Shown: positions 1-6,705 of the stretch, piece after piece | Layout: each line of letters starts with the position of its first letter | Numbering within the stretch: the first letter of the stretch is position 1 | Assembly (NCBI GenBank): GCA_016124845.1 | Contig: WGMW01000012.1 | Location: 1 to 64,000 of the forward strand | DNA from: Flavobacteriales bacterium | GTDB lineage: Bacteria > Bacteroidota > Bacteroidia > UBA10329 | Length of the DNA stretch: 64,000 nt | Direction of reading: 5' to 3' | Translations under genes and position numbers: made by a program | The notes under the pieces: model-generated | The model's input: the letters and a program-made list of their open reading frames with translations, nothing else | Told to the model about the DNA's origin: nothing | Database searches by the model: none

Positions 1-23
1 CAGCGTATTTCTTCCAGTAATTG

Positions 24-44
24 AATACACTTTTTCTGTGTATT
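24..44 (+). terminator. Possible weak terminator hairpin
   Basis: AATACAC (24-30) and GTGTATT (38-44) form a 7-bp AT-rich stem with a 7-nt loop followed by a T-rich stretch. It could end a plus-strand gene lying left of the window. The stem has few GC pairs, so this is weak. Nothing else recognisable lies in 1-119. Confidence 0.25.
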
Positions 45-119
45 GTATTTTCTATGTATCGCTATCAAATTCATGCTACAATCCTTTATTTGTAAGGGTT
101 TCAATTATCTTGCCATCCG

Positions 120-632
120 TTATAGGGAGACGCGCGAATAATAATATCCCTGCTTAGCCGAAATACCTTTCCAGTATGTAAAATCAGAACCACCGATAGC
201 AGTGGCCATCAGCAGTTGATTCTGGAATGTGGACGTCATGCCGCTTTGAACAATATTGTCCTCAATATCCTCAATGTACGACTGTAGCCCGTACGTAGGA
301 ACATCCTGAATGCCTTCCAACAACTGAAAAATGAAAAATTTCTGCTGAGAATTATACGGCAAGGCTCCAGCCTTGGAATTGACATAATTAACCACCGCAT
401 CCGTAATAATGATGTTCAACTCCAAATTACTTACCGAGGTAAGACTAGAGCCATACACGGAATCAATATAGGCAACAGTAGCCTGTACAATCTGATCGAT
501 GGTTATTGAGGTAGAACCCGAAGAGGAACTACTGGAACTACTGGAACCACCAGAAAGAATTTGAATAACATAATCAAGACCAGCCTGATGCTGATCTCCG
601 AGATACTGATAAGGGTTTGCAATAATCGCCAT
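120..632 (-). CDS. Small poly-serine protein of unknown function
   Basis: A 170-residue protein I do not recognise as a named family. It has no signal peptide or membrane segment. The N-terminal motif NPYQYLGDQHQAGLDYV resembles, from memory, the Asn-Pro-...-His-x-x-Gly-Leu-Asp-Tyr pattern seen near the N terminus of many uncharacterised Bacteroidota proteins. It is followed by Gly-Gly and a run of nine serines (about residues 30-38), then an acidic, probably helical region rich in Ile, Val, Tyr and Gln. Cysteine is absent. The gene is divergent from the glycosyltransferase/methyltransferase/sulfotransferase cassette, with 113 nt between the two starts, so the serine tract is a candidate acceptor for modification; that is inference only. 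Start chosen at the ATG at 632. Confidence 0.75.
   Translation of the reverse strand: MAIIANPYQYLGDQHQAGLDYVIQILSGGSSSSSSSSSGSTSITIDQIVQATVAYIDSVYGSSLTSVSNLELNIIITDAVVNYVNSKAGALPYNSQQKFFIFQLLEGIQDVPTYGLQSYIEDIEDNIVQSGMTSTFQNQLLMATAIGGSDFTYWKGISAKQGYYYSRVSL
525..547 (-). repeat. 9-nt tandem repeat in the poly-Ser tract
   Basis: The unit GGAACTACT (plus strand) occurs at 525-533 and 534-542, with a partial third copy at 543-547. On the coding strand it reads AGT AGT TCC, giving serines. Slippage here would change the tract by three serines at a time without shifting the frame. Confidence 0.6.
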
Positions 633-678
633 GACTTTTTAGTTTTTGATTTTATCACATCGAACCTATGGGATCTTT

Positions 679-723
679 TTTACATTTATACCGTTTATGA
701 TCATTTTTTAACATAAATGTAAA
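679..723. promoter_or_regulatory. Symmetric inverted repeat in the divergent promoter region
   Basis: TTTACATTTAT at 679-689 is the exact reverse complement of ATAAATGTAAA at 713-723, with 23 nt between. Each arm contains TACATTTA, one base off the Bacteroidota -7 consensus TAnnTTTG, and the two boxes point outward toward the divergent genes. It may be a pair of divergent promoters or a two-half-site operator. Confidence 0.45.
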
Positions 724-745
724 GGATCGTACAAATAACGTGCAG

Positions 746-3082
746 ATGAACCATCCAAACACACCCTCGTTACGTGTTTCACTTAGAAACCATCAGGCAC
801 CCGGTGATATTTTAATGTTATCGGCCGCTCTGAGGGATCTGCACCTCGCTTATCCTGGTCGGTTTATAACCGATGTGGAGACAACCTGCCCAGACATTTG
901 GATAAACAATCCTTACGTTACGGCTTTGGACAAAAAGGATCGCTCAGTAAAAAAACTGAGATGCGAATACCCACTCATCCACCAGAGTGACAAGCTTCCT
1001 TATCACTTCGTCCATGGGTTCATTCAATTTCTGAATGAGCAATTGCAGTTAGACATTCGGCCAACTGCTTTCAGAGGAGACCTACACCTTTCTGAGGAAG
1101 AAAAGAATGAGAATATTCTGAGCCAGTATGGGGTCGATGGCCCATTTTGGCTGATGAATGCCGGAGGGAAGAACGATTTCACCATTAAGTGGTGGGATGC
1201 CAAGCGTTATCAGGAAGTGGTGGATCATTTTAAAGGCCGCATCCAATTCGTTCAGGTTGGAGCCAATGAGCATTATCATCCAGAACTCAAAGGGGTCATT
1301 GACCTCCGTGGGAAGACCACGGTGCGAGAACTTATTCGTTTGGCTTACCATGCCGATGGTGTTGTAACCCCGGTTAGTTTTCTGATGCACTTGGCTGCGG
1401 CCATCGTGCCAAAGCATAAGGACCGAACCCTGAAACCCTGTGTGGTAATTGCAGGAGGTAGGGAACCCGTGCATTGGGAGCAGTACCCAGGACATCAGTA
1501 CATACACACCATTGGGGCGCTTTCTTGCTGCAATAATGCCGGATGCTGGAAATCACGAACGGTAAAACTGAATGATGGAAGTCCTAATGACCGACCGGAG
1601 AATCTTTGTGTGAATGTTGTGCAAAAGACCTCCCCCAGCCTCTTCCTTGGACAAACTAAGAACAGGCTCTTTCAAGGAGGGGAGTTTTTACCTCGTTGTA
1701 TGGACATGATAACTGCGGATGAGGTGATAAGACGGGTGGAGTTCTATTTTGAAGGTGGGACATTGGAATATTCAGTGCCTCTTTCTCAATCAAGTCCTCA
1801 TACCACTCCCGAAGCCAAGAGTAGCAGGCAACCCATCATGGAACCTGTACGAACTTCGGGATACAAAATGCCTAAAAGGCTGACGGAAAAAACAGCCCAA
1901 AAGGAAATTGATACGTTCATACGAACACTCCATGAACGAACATTCAACTTCAACGGTCGTGGCATTGTAATATGCGGGGGTGGCGAGAAATACTTTCCGG
2001 GCACATGGGTGCTTGTAAACATGCTCCGCTATCTGGGCTGTAAGCTTCCCGTAGAAGTATGGTATCTGGGCAAGCATGAAATGGACAACCACATGCAGGC
2101 ATTGCTTGCCCCGTTGGATGTAGCATGCATAGATGCCACAATTATGCGAAAGGAACATCCCTGTCGTATTCTAAAAGGATGGGAACTGAAGGCCTATGCG
2201 TTGCTTCACTCATCTTTTAAAGAGGTGATGCTTCTGGATGCAGACAACGTCCCAACCATTAACCCAGAAGAACTATTCGATTGGCCAGAATACAAGAAGA
2301 CGGGATGCATCTTTTGGCCAGATGTCAACAAACTTTCCAAGGGCCGTCAGATATGGGATCTGATAGGTGTTCCCTATCGCGATGAGCCTGAATTTGAAAG
2401 TGGTCAAATACTGGTTCACAAAGGAAAGTGCCTTGATGCTGTCATCTTATCACTTTGGATAAATGAGTACTCCGACTTCTATTATAACTATATCCATGGA
2501 GATAAGGAGACCTTTCATATGGCCTTCAGAAAACTGAAGACCAACTACGCCATGACCCGCCATCATGTGGTGCTTAGACAAGGAGTAATGTACCAGCATG
2601 ATTTTCGTGGAAAGGTGGTCTTTCAGCATAGAAACGGTCACAAATGGTCCATGAATCACAATCCACGACTGAACGGCTTTCAGTTTGAAGACGAATGCAT
2701 CGCCTTTGTAGAACTGCTTGGTAATATCTGGAGCGGTAAAATAGGGAGTGAACGTACCCGCGATAAAGGAGACAAGAAACCAAATACGGACGCCACAAAA
2801 GAGCTGATATCGTCCCTTTGGTATTATGAACGTGTCGGTTATGATAGACGCCCGATGGTATTCCATCCTGACGGCACTATCCGATTTGGAGGGGCAGCCA
2901 TGGAGAAGCGATGGAATTTTGACGGGAAAGCAGGAGAACTACGGATAAGTGGCGATTCAGGTGTTACGTGCTCCTTAAAACGAAGTGACCACGAAAATAT
3001 CTGGAACGGCCGATGGCTTCAATTTGAGCAAATGCCAATAAAACTGATAGGAATCAACAAACCCAAAAACCATGAAGTATAA
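746..3082 (+). CDS. Two-domain glycosyltransferase (GT9-like plus GT71/MNN1-like)
   Basis: A protein of about 778 residues. The N-terminal half (about 10-260) resembles GT9 heptosyltransferase-like proteins, with an APGD-type loop (QAPGDILML) near the start and a late VTPVSFLMHLAAA segment. A Cys-rich stretch follows (SCC...GCWKSR...LCV...LPRCMDMI). The second half (about 400-650) resembles MNN1/GT71 or GT8 retracting transferases, with the metal-binding DAD in LLDADNVP near residue 496 and a GGGEKYFPG segment. About 90 C-terminal residues look like a small beta domain ending near GRWLQFEQMP. Probably cytoplasmic, building a surface glycan. Residues about 294-314 are encoded by an inserted dispersed repeat. 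An in-frame GTG at 740 is the alternative start. The end overlaps the next gene by 11 nt. Confidence 0.8.
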   Translation: MNHPNTPSLRVSLRNHQAPGDILMLSAALRDLHLAYPGRFITDVETTCPDIWINNPYVTALDKKDRSVKKLRCEYPLIHQSDKLPYHFVHGFIQFLNEQLQLDIRPTAFRGDLHLSEEEKNENILSQYGVDGPFWLMNAGGKNDFTIKWWDAKRYQEVVDHFKGRIQFVQVGANEHYHPELKGVIDLRGKTTVRELIRLAYHADGVVTPVSFLMHLAAAIVPKHKDRTLKPCVVIAGGREPVHWEQYPGHQYIHTIGALSCCNNAGCWKSRTVKLNDGSPNDRPENLCVNVVQKTSPSLFLGQTKNRLFQGGEFLPRCMDMITADEVIRRVEFYFEGGTLEYSVPLSQSSPHTTPEAKSSRQPIMEPVRTSGYKMPKRLTEKTAQKEIDTFIRTLHERTFNFNGRGIVICGGGEKYFPGTWVLVNMLRYLGCKLPVEVWYLGKHEMDNHMQALLAPLDVACIDATIMRKEHPCRILKGWELKAYALLHSSFKEVMLLDADNVPTINPEELFDWPEYKKTGCIFWPDVNKLSKGRQIWDLIGVPYRDEPEFESGQILVHKGKCLDAVILSLWINEYSDFYYNYIHGDKETFHMAFRKLKTNYAMTRHHVVLRQGVMYQHDFRGKVVFQHRNGHKWSMNHNPRLNGFQFEDECIAFVELLGNIWSGKIGSERTRDKGDKKPNTDATKELISSLWYYERVGYDRRPMVFHPDGTIRFGGAAMEKRWNFDGKAGELRISGDSGVTCSLKRSDHENIWNGRWLQFEQMPIKLIGINKPKNHEV
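1627..1687 (+). repeat. 61-nt dispersed repeat inside the glycosyltransferase gene
   Basis: This stretch aligns without gaps to 4792-4852, with 51 of 61 identical bases by my hand alignment. Shared ends are GACCTCCCC and TCAAGGAGGGGA. It keeps the reading frame and encodes about 20 residues (KTSPSLFLGQ...LFQGGEF) between the conserved-looking segments LCVNVV and LPRCMDMI. Confidence 0.8.
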
Positions 3083-3887
3083 CAATAGAGCAGAAGTTGA
3101 ACGCATTGGCCGAGCCGGTGTACATTCCTTTAAAGACAAGGACAACATGGTTGCCCGACAAATGGCCTCCTACTGGCTATATGTTGACCCTACTGATAAG
3201 GGCTACACACCCCATGCATTGAATGATGGGTTCTGGGAAGCATGGATAACCCTATGGATGAGCCAGCATGTAAAACCCGGAGCCGTATGTGTTGATGTGG
3301 GTGCAAACTTTGGATTCTATACATTCTTTCTTGCCCAACATGGCTGTAAGGTTTTCGCTTTTGACCCCAGCCCTCTCTGCATCAGTTTACTAAAGCAGAG
3401 CAATATTGCCAACGGAACCACCGACCGCGTTACCGTTGAGCACAAGGCAGTAACGGATGGAAAGGAAAAAGAAGTAAAACTTTGGGAGGTTTCGGGGCAT
3501 ATGATGAATACTACCATCCACATGAACAATGCGGCTCCAGAGAATTTCTTTACCGCCAAAACCACGTCATTGGACAAGTATTTCGCACGCAAGAAAGAGG
3601 GAAAACAAATCGATTTCATCAAAATAGATGCCGAGGGAAGTGAACAACTCATCTGGAATGGAATGCAAAAGGTGCTTGAGGCAAATCCACGCTGTATCGT
3701 ACTAATGGAGTTCGTGCCAGACCATTATGAGAAAAATGGACGTCCGTTTTTAAGTGAGTTACTTTCAAAGAGAGATGTGTGGTACGTAGATTATGCAGGA
3801 AGAGAGCAACGAATTGTGCGTCCTGATTTTTTTGAATCAGATACGGAGCCATTCCGAATGCTTGTGTTGCGGAGAAAAAGAGCATAG
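3072..3887 (+). CDS. FkbM family methyltransferase
   Basis: A 271-residue predicted S-adenosylmethionine-dependent methyltransferase. The SAM-binding glycine loop is VDVGANFGFYT near residue 74, followed by the acidic FAFDPSP strand. The family hallmark DFIKIDAEGSE appears near residue 180. FkbM enzymes typically O-methylate sugars or small molecules; in this setting the substrate is probably a sugar on the glycan made by the upstream fused glycosyltransferase, which is inference. No signal peptide, so cytoplasmic. It overlaps the upstream gene by 11 nt, and its TAG stop shares one base with the GTG start of the next gene, so the three genes are very likely one operon. Confidence 0.88.
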   Translation: MKYNNRAEVERIGRAGVHSFKDKDNMVARQMASYWLYVDPTDKGYTPHALNDGFWEAWITLWMSQHVKPGAVCVDVGANFGFYTFFLAQHGCKVFAFDPSPLCISLLKQSNIANGTTDRVTVEHKAVTDGKEKEVKLWEVSGHMMNTTIHMNNAAPENFFTAKTTSLDKYFARKKEGKQIDFIKIDAEGSEQLIWNGMQKVLEANPRCIVLMEFVPDHYEKNGRPFLSELLSKRDVWYVDYAGREQRIVRPDFFESDTEPFRMLVLRRKRA

Positions 3888-4549
3888 TGGTGCCTCTTGT
3901 ATTATCGGAAATGAGAACCGGAAGCACTTATATATGCGAAGTACTTGCACATACGCTCTTTGATGAAAATTACATCTACTTGAACGAGCGGGAGTTTGGA
4001 GAACCGAATCAGATAGTAAATCTGTCCCAGCATCATTTGGTGAAGATTCATCATGCTCCTTATCATGAAATCATTCAATTGGTTCCGACCACACTACCCA
4101 TTTTAATTCCGGTACGTGACCCCATGGATGTATATGTGTCTGCCATTCATTTTGCTGCAACTCGCCAAGGAATGACGTTCGACCAATCACTGCTACATCT
4201 AACAGAAATAAAGTGGTTTGAAGGAATGTGGGAACGTATGAAGTCCTTTCTTCATTGTAGCGACCCACGAATAGCTATCATCCAATACGAGGATCTGATT
4301 CAATACCCGGTCAATACACTTCAACAAGCGTTAGTGCGACTAAACATTCCGTTCAATCCCAAACGGTTGCATCATTGGGCAAGCGCATTTTCCTTTACTT
4401 CTAAAACCGGGCGGCAAATGGGCCAAGAATCAAGAGGCACGCATGAAAGGAATGGTTCCATCGGTCAATGGAAAAATCACCCAGACGCCTCGATTCGAAA
4501 GTACGAAGAAGCTTCCAGCGAATACCGTAAACTCTTAAGCGTGTGCTGA
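3887..4549 (+). CDS. Sulfotransferase family protein
   Basis: A 220-residue protein with the PAPS sulfotransferase signatures: an N-terminal 5'-phosphosulfate loop (EMRTGSTYICEVL, about residues 8-20) and a 3'-phosphate-binding RDPMDVYVSAIHF segment near residue 78. It probably transfers sulfate from PAPS to a hydroxyl, most plausibly on the product of the neighbouring glycosyltransferase. Start is GTG at 3887, overlapping the preceding TAG by one base, which favours translational coupling. It is shorter than many sulfotransferases but looks complete. Its 3' end overlaps the convergent gene at 4535 by 15 nt. Specificity cannot be read from the sequence. Confidence 0.78.
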   Translation: MVPLVLSEMRTGSTYICEVLAHTLFDENYIYLNEREFGEPNQIVNLSQHHLVKIHHAPYHEIIQLVPTTLPILIPVRDPMDVYVSAIHFAATRQGMTFDQSLLHLTEIKWFEGMWERMKSFLHCSDPRIAIIQYEDLIQYPVNTLQQALVRLNIPFNPKRLHHWASAFSFTSKTGRQMGQESRGTHERNGSIGQWKNHPDASIRKYEEASSEYRKLLSVC

Positions 4550-4879
4550 GAACTTCTTTTTGAACCAAGCAACTATCTGCTTGCGGTAGAAGGCATAGAA
4601 GAAGATGATGGCCAAGATGTAGGGCATGAACATGAGATATACGATGGCGTTGTTCAGGCCATTGCCCACGGTAAATGCATCGTTGTTCAATTGGTTGGAT
4701 TCGGTAACGGCCCGACACATGCTGCATTGGGCGGAAGCGAATTGGGGGAGGAGGGAAAGGACTACGATAGTGATATGAAAATATACCGCTCGACCTCCCC
4801 TAACCCCTTCCTTCGACAAGCTCAGGACGGGCCCTTTCAAGGAGGGGAATTTGCTCGCTATTTCACCTTCATTTTTCAT
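4535..4879 (-). CDS. Small membrane protein with QCSMCRA motif; repeat-derived N terminus
   Basis: 114 residues if translated from the ATG at 4879, which overlaps the stop of the DUF420 gene (TAATG). The core is a hydrophobic segment ending QFASAQ, then CSMCRAVTES, an amphipathic stretch and a second membrane helix (VYLMFMPYILAIIFFYAFY) with a basic tail. I recall small Bacteroidota proteins with a Q-C-x-M-C-R-A motif beside oxidase assembly genes; function unknown, though the two cysteines suggest metal or redox handling. Residues about 10-29 are encoded by the dispersed repeat at 4792-4852, so the usual signal peptide is preceded by a repeat-derived segment with no downstream ATG before the hydrophobic core. 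It may be impaired. Confidence 0.6.
   Translation of the reverse strand: MKNEGEIASKFPSLKGPVLSLSKEGVRGGRAVYFHITIVVLSLLPQFASAQCSMCRAVTESNQLNNDAFTVGNGLNNAIVYLMFMPYILAIIFFYAFYRKQIVAWFKKKFSAHA
4792..4852 (+). repeat. 61-nt dispersed repeat at the 5' end of a membrane protein gene
   Basis: Second copy of the element at 1627-1687, in the same orientation on the plus strand. Here it is read from the minus strand, giving KFPSLKGPVLSLSKEGVRGG. It contains CTTCGACAAGCTCAGG, typical of Bacteroidota intergenic repeats, and roughly inverted ends (CCTCCCC / GGAGGGG on one strand being CCCCTCC on the other). Confidence 0.8.
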
Positions 4880-5403
4880 TAGAACTCGTAGTACGGGGAT
4901 ATCATCAGATAGACCACCACGCCTGTAACAGTTACATACAACCAAACGGGAAATGTAAACTTAGACACTTTACGGTGCTGGGCAATTTTTCCCTGTAAAC
5001 CGAAATAGAAAGAGATAAGGACCATTGGCAATACGATGGCCGCCAATATGATGTGTGTAAGGAGTATAAAGAGGTAAACTGGCCTTAATGGGTTGTCGGC
5101 TGGGAAACGGGTTTCTACCCCGAAAGAATGAAAAACGATGTAGGAGACCAAGAACAGACTTGACAGCACGAAGGTGGTGATGTTGAGCCGTTTGTGCAGC
5201 TGCACCTTCTTGTTCTTGATGGCCATGAAGGAGGTGATGAGCAACGCAGAACATGTTCCGTTGAGGATGGCATTGAGCAATGGAAGGTATTGCGCCCAAG
5301 CGGGAATCATTTCCTGTTTGGGGAGTGAATAGAGCACGACCACCACCCCGAAAACGACCACGCTGAGGGCAAGAATCAATTGAAAAACTTTTTTGTCGCT
5401 CAT
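4879..5403 (-). CDS. DUF420 family membrane protein
   Basis: A 174-residue integral membrane protein with about five hydrophobic helices, matching the DUF420 (YozB-like) family that accompanies caa3-type oxidase and SCO genes in many bacteria. Features visible are conserved-looking histidines (LHKRLN, VFHSFG, LTHIILA) and a C-terminal helix ending MISPYYEF. A role in oxidase assembly or copper or heme delivery is proposed from context; the biochemical function is not established. It is separated from the SCO gene by a 160-nt gap containing two dispersed repeats, and its stop overlaps the start of the next gene. Confidence 0.85.
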   Translation of the reverse strand: MSDKKVFQLILALSVVVFGVVVVLYSLPKQEMIPAWAQYLPLLNAILNGTCSALLITSFMAIKNKKVQLHKRLNITTFVLSSLFLVSYIVFHSFGVETRFPADNPLRPVYLFILLTHIILAAIVLPMVLISFYFGLQGKIAQHRKVSKFTFPVWLYVTVTGVVVYLMISPYYEF

Positions 5404-5458
5404 ATTGGTTAGAGAGATAAGTTGACAAAGTTCATGAAGAAATCAGTTTCAGTTCTTT

Positions 5459-5508
5459 ATCCTTCGATACGCCCTTCGACTTTGCTCAGGACACTCAGGA
5501 TGACCGTC
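5459..5508. repeat. Dispersed Bacteroidota-type repeat, copy A
   Basis: It begins ATCCTTCGATACG and ends ACTCAGGATGACCGTC, with CCTTCGACTTTGCTCAGGA inside. The same outer sequences bound copy B at 5531-5581. No protein is encoded here. This pattern is familiar as a short intergenic repeat in Bacteroidota genomes. Confidence 0.7.
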
Positions 5509-5530
5509 AATTGTCTTTGGTATTCTTCTT

Positions 5531-5581
5531 TATCCTTCGATACGATTTTCACAAAAGTGAAAATCACTCAGGATGACCGTC
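5531..5581. repeat. Dispersed repeat, copy B, with internal hairpin
   Basis: Same ends as copy A (TATCCTTCGATACG and ACTCAGGATGACCGTC) but a different core: GATTTTCAC (5544-5552), AAAA, GTGAAAATC (5557-5565), a perfect 9-bp hairpin. The minus-strand reading of its right part gives the final residues and TGA stop of the SCO gene. Confidence 0.7.
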
Positions 5582-6292
5582 TTCTGTTTTCTTATTTTTC
5601 TTCAGTTCGAGATTATACTCAGCCATCAGCACCTTGATGTCGTCAATAAGGTCGCGGATGTGCTGGGCGTTGGTGCCATCATAAACACCGATCACATTTC
5701 CTTGTTCATCATCGCGCGAGCGCAGAAACCCTTCTTTATCGACCAGCACGAAATACTCGGTGTGAAGGAATCCGCCAACGGCCAAGCTGTCTTCCATGGC
5801 GCTTGAGAGATACTGATAGGCCACGGCATAGAGCGAATCCTGCTCTCCCGTAAGGAAGTGCCACTTTTTGGTGTCGATCATGCGCTGATCGGCATATTCC
5901 TTCAACGTTGCAGGTTTGTCTCTGCGCGGGTCTACCGTGAAGGAAACGGACATGAAATCGTCATAATGAGCGAAGCGTTCCTGCACCTTCATCATGTTGG
6001 CCGTCATAATAGGACAGATGGACGGGCAGGAAGTGAAGAAGAAATCGACCACGTAGACCTTTCCTTCCAGGTCTTTGTCTGTGACCGTTACACTATCCTG
6101 ATTCACGAATCCGAAGGCGGGTGCTTTCCGCTTGATGGTCAGGCCATTGACATCGGTGTATGTAACAAAAGGAAGGTGAGCAAAATGCTGCTCACCTTTC
6201 CCATAAACGAATAATAAATAGAGGATTGTAGGAAGAAAAAGTATCGTGAAAAGAATCAGGTACTTCTTCGCCCCTGTTTCACCTTTCATCAA
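5564..6292 (-). CDS. SCO1/SenC family copper chaperone
   Basis: A 242-residue membrane-anchored thioredoxin-fold protein. It has an N-terminal membrane helix (about residues 11-30), then the copper-binding FFFTSCPSICPIM motif near residues 84-90, and the downstream His in LHTEYFVLVDKEG. SCO proteins deliver copper to, or reduce cysteines of, the CuA site of oxidase subunit II, acting on the outer face of the cytoplasmic membrane. Its start overlaps the subunit IV stop (ATGA). The final residues (DGHPE) and stop are encoded by a dispersed repeat, so the native C terminus has probably been replaced; the thioredoxin fold itself is complete. Confidence 0.93.
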   Translation of the reverse strand: MMKGETGAKKYLILFTILFLPTILYLLFVYGKGEQHFAHLPFVTYTDVNGLTIKRKAPAFGFVNQDSVTVTDKDLEGKVYVVDFFFTSCPSICPIMTANMMKVQERFAHYDDFMSVSFTVDPRRDKPATLKEYADQRMIDTKKWHFLTGEQDSLYAVAYQYLSSAMEDSLAVGGFLHTEYFVLVDKEGFLRSRDDEQGNVIGVYDGTNAQHIRDLIDDIKVLMAEYNLELKKNKKTEDGHPE

Positions 6293-6672
6293 AAGCCAAA
6301 GTAGTTTTCAATCAGCGGACGATGCACGCCATCGTACAATGCTTCTGTGAGACTAATGAAGATCAGATAACCGATAAGGATGAAATACGGTGCAAGTACG
6401 GTCCATTGGAAACTTTTCTTCTCATCTCCCAAGTGCATGAACACCATGGTAATGTAGCCTGCCTTTACCAAGGTAAGGGCAATGAACGTGTATCTGAGAA
6501 TGAGGGCCATGGACTCATCGCGCGACCATTTCATACCCATTCCTACTTCGATGATGGTGACAGCCGAAAGGAGTGCCAACACGAAATAGAACTTCTTTCT
6601 AATCTTCTTGCCTTCTTCTTCTCCGTGATGAAGGTCGAGGCTGTACTCGTAAATGTCGTCTCTTGCGTCCAT
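6289..6672 (-). CDS. Cytochrome c oxidase subunit IV-like protein
   Basis: A 127-residue protein with a charged N terminus (HHGEEEGKKIRKK) and three membrane helices, matching the prokaryotic COX4 (caa3 type) family. The second helix carries the family-typical VKAGYITMVFMHLGDEKKSF stretch. It is an accessory subunit of the aa3/caa3 oxidase in the cytoplasmic membrane. It lies 33 nt after the second subunit III gene and overlaps the SCO gene by 4 nt, consistent with one operon. Confidence 0.9.
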   Translation of the reverse strand: MDARDDIYEYSLDLHHGEEEGKKIRKKFYFVLALLSAVTIIEVGMGMKWSRDESMALILRYTFIALTLVKAGYITMVFMHLGDEKKSFQWTVLAPYFILIGYLIFISLTEALYDGVHRPLIENYFGF

Positions 6673-6705
6673 TTGTTTAGCTGCTGAAGTCGTTAATCCG
6701 ATTTA

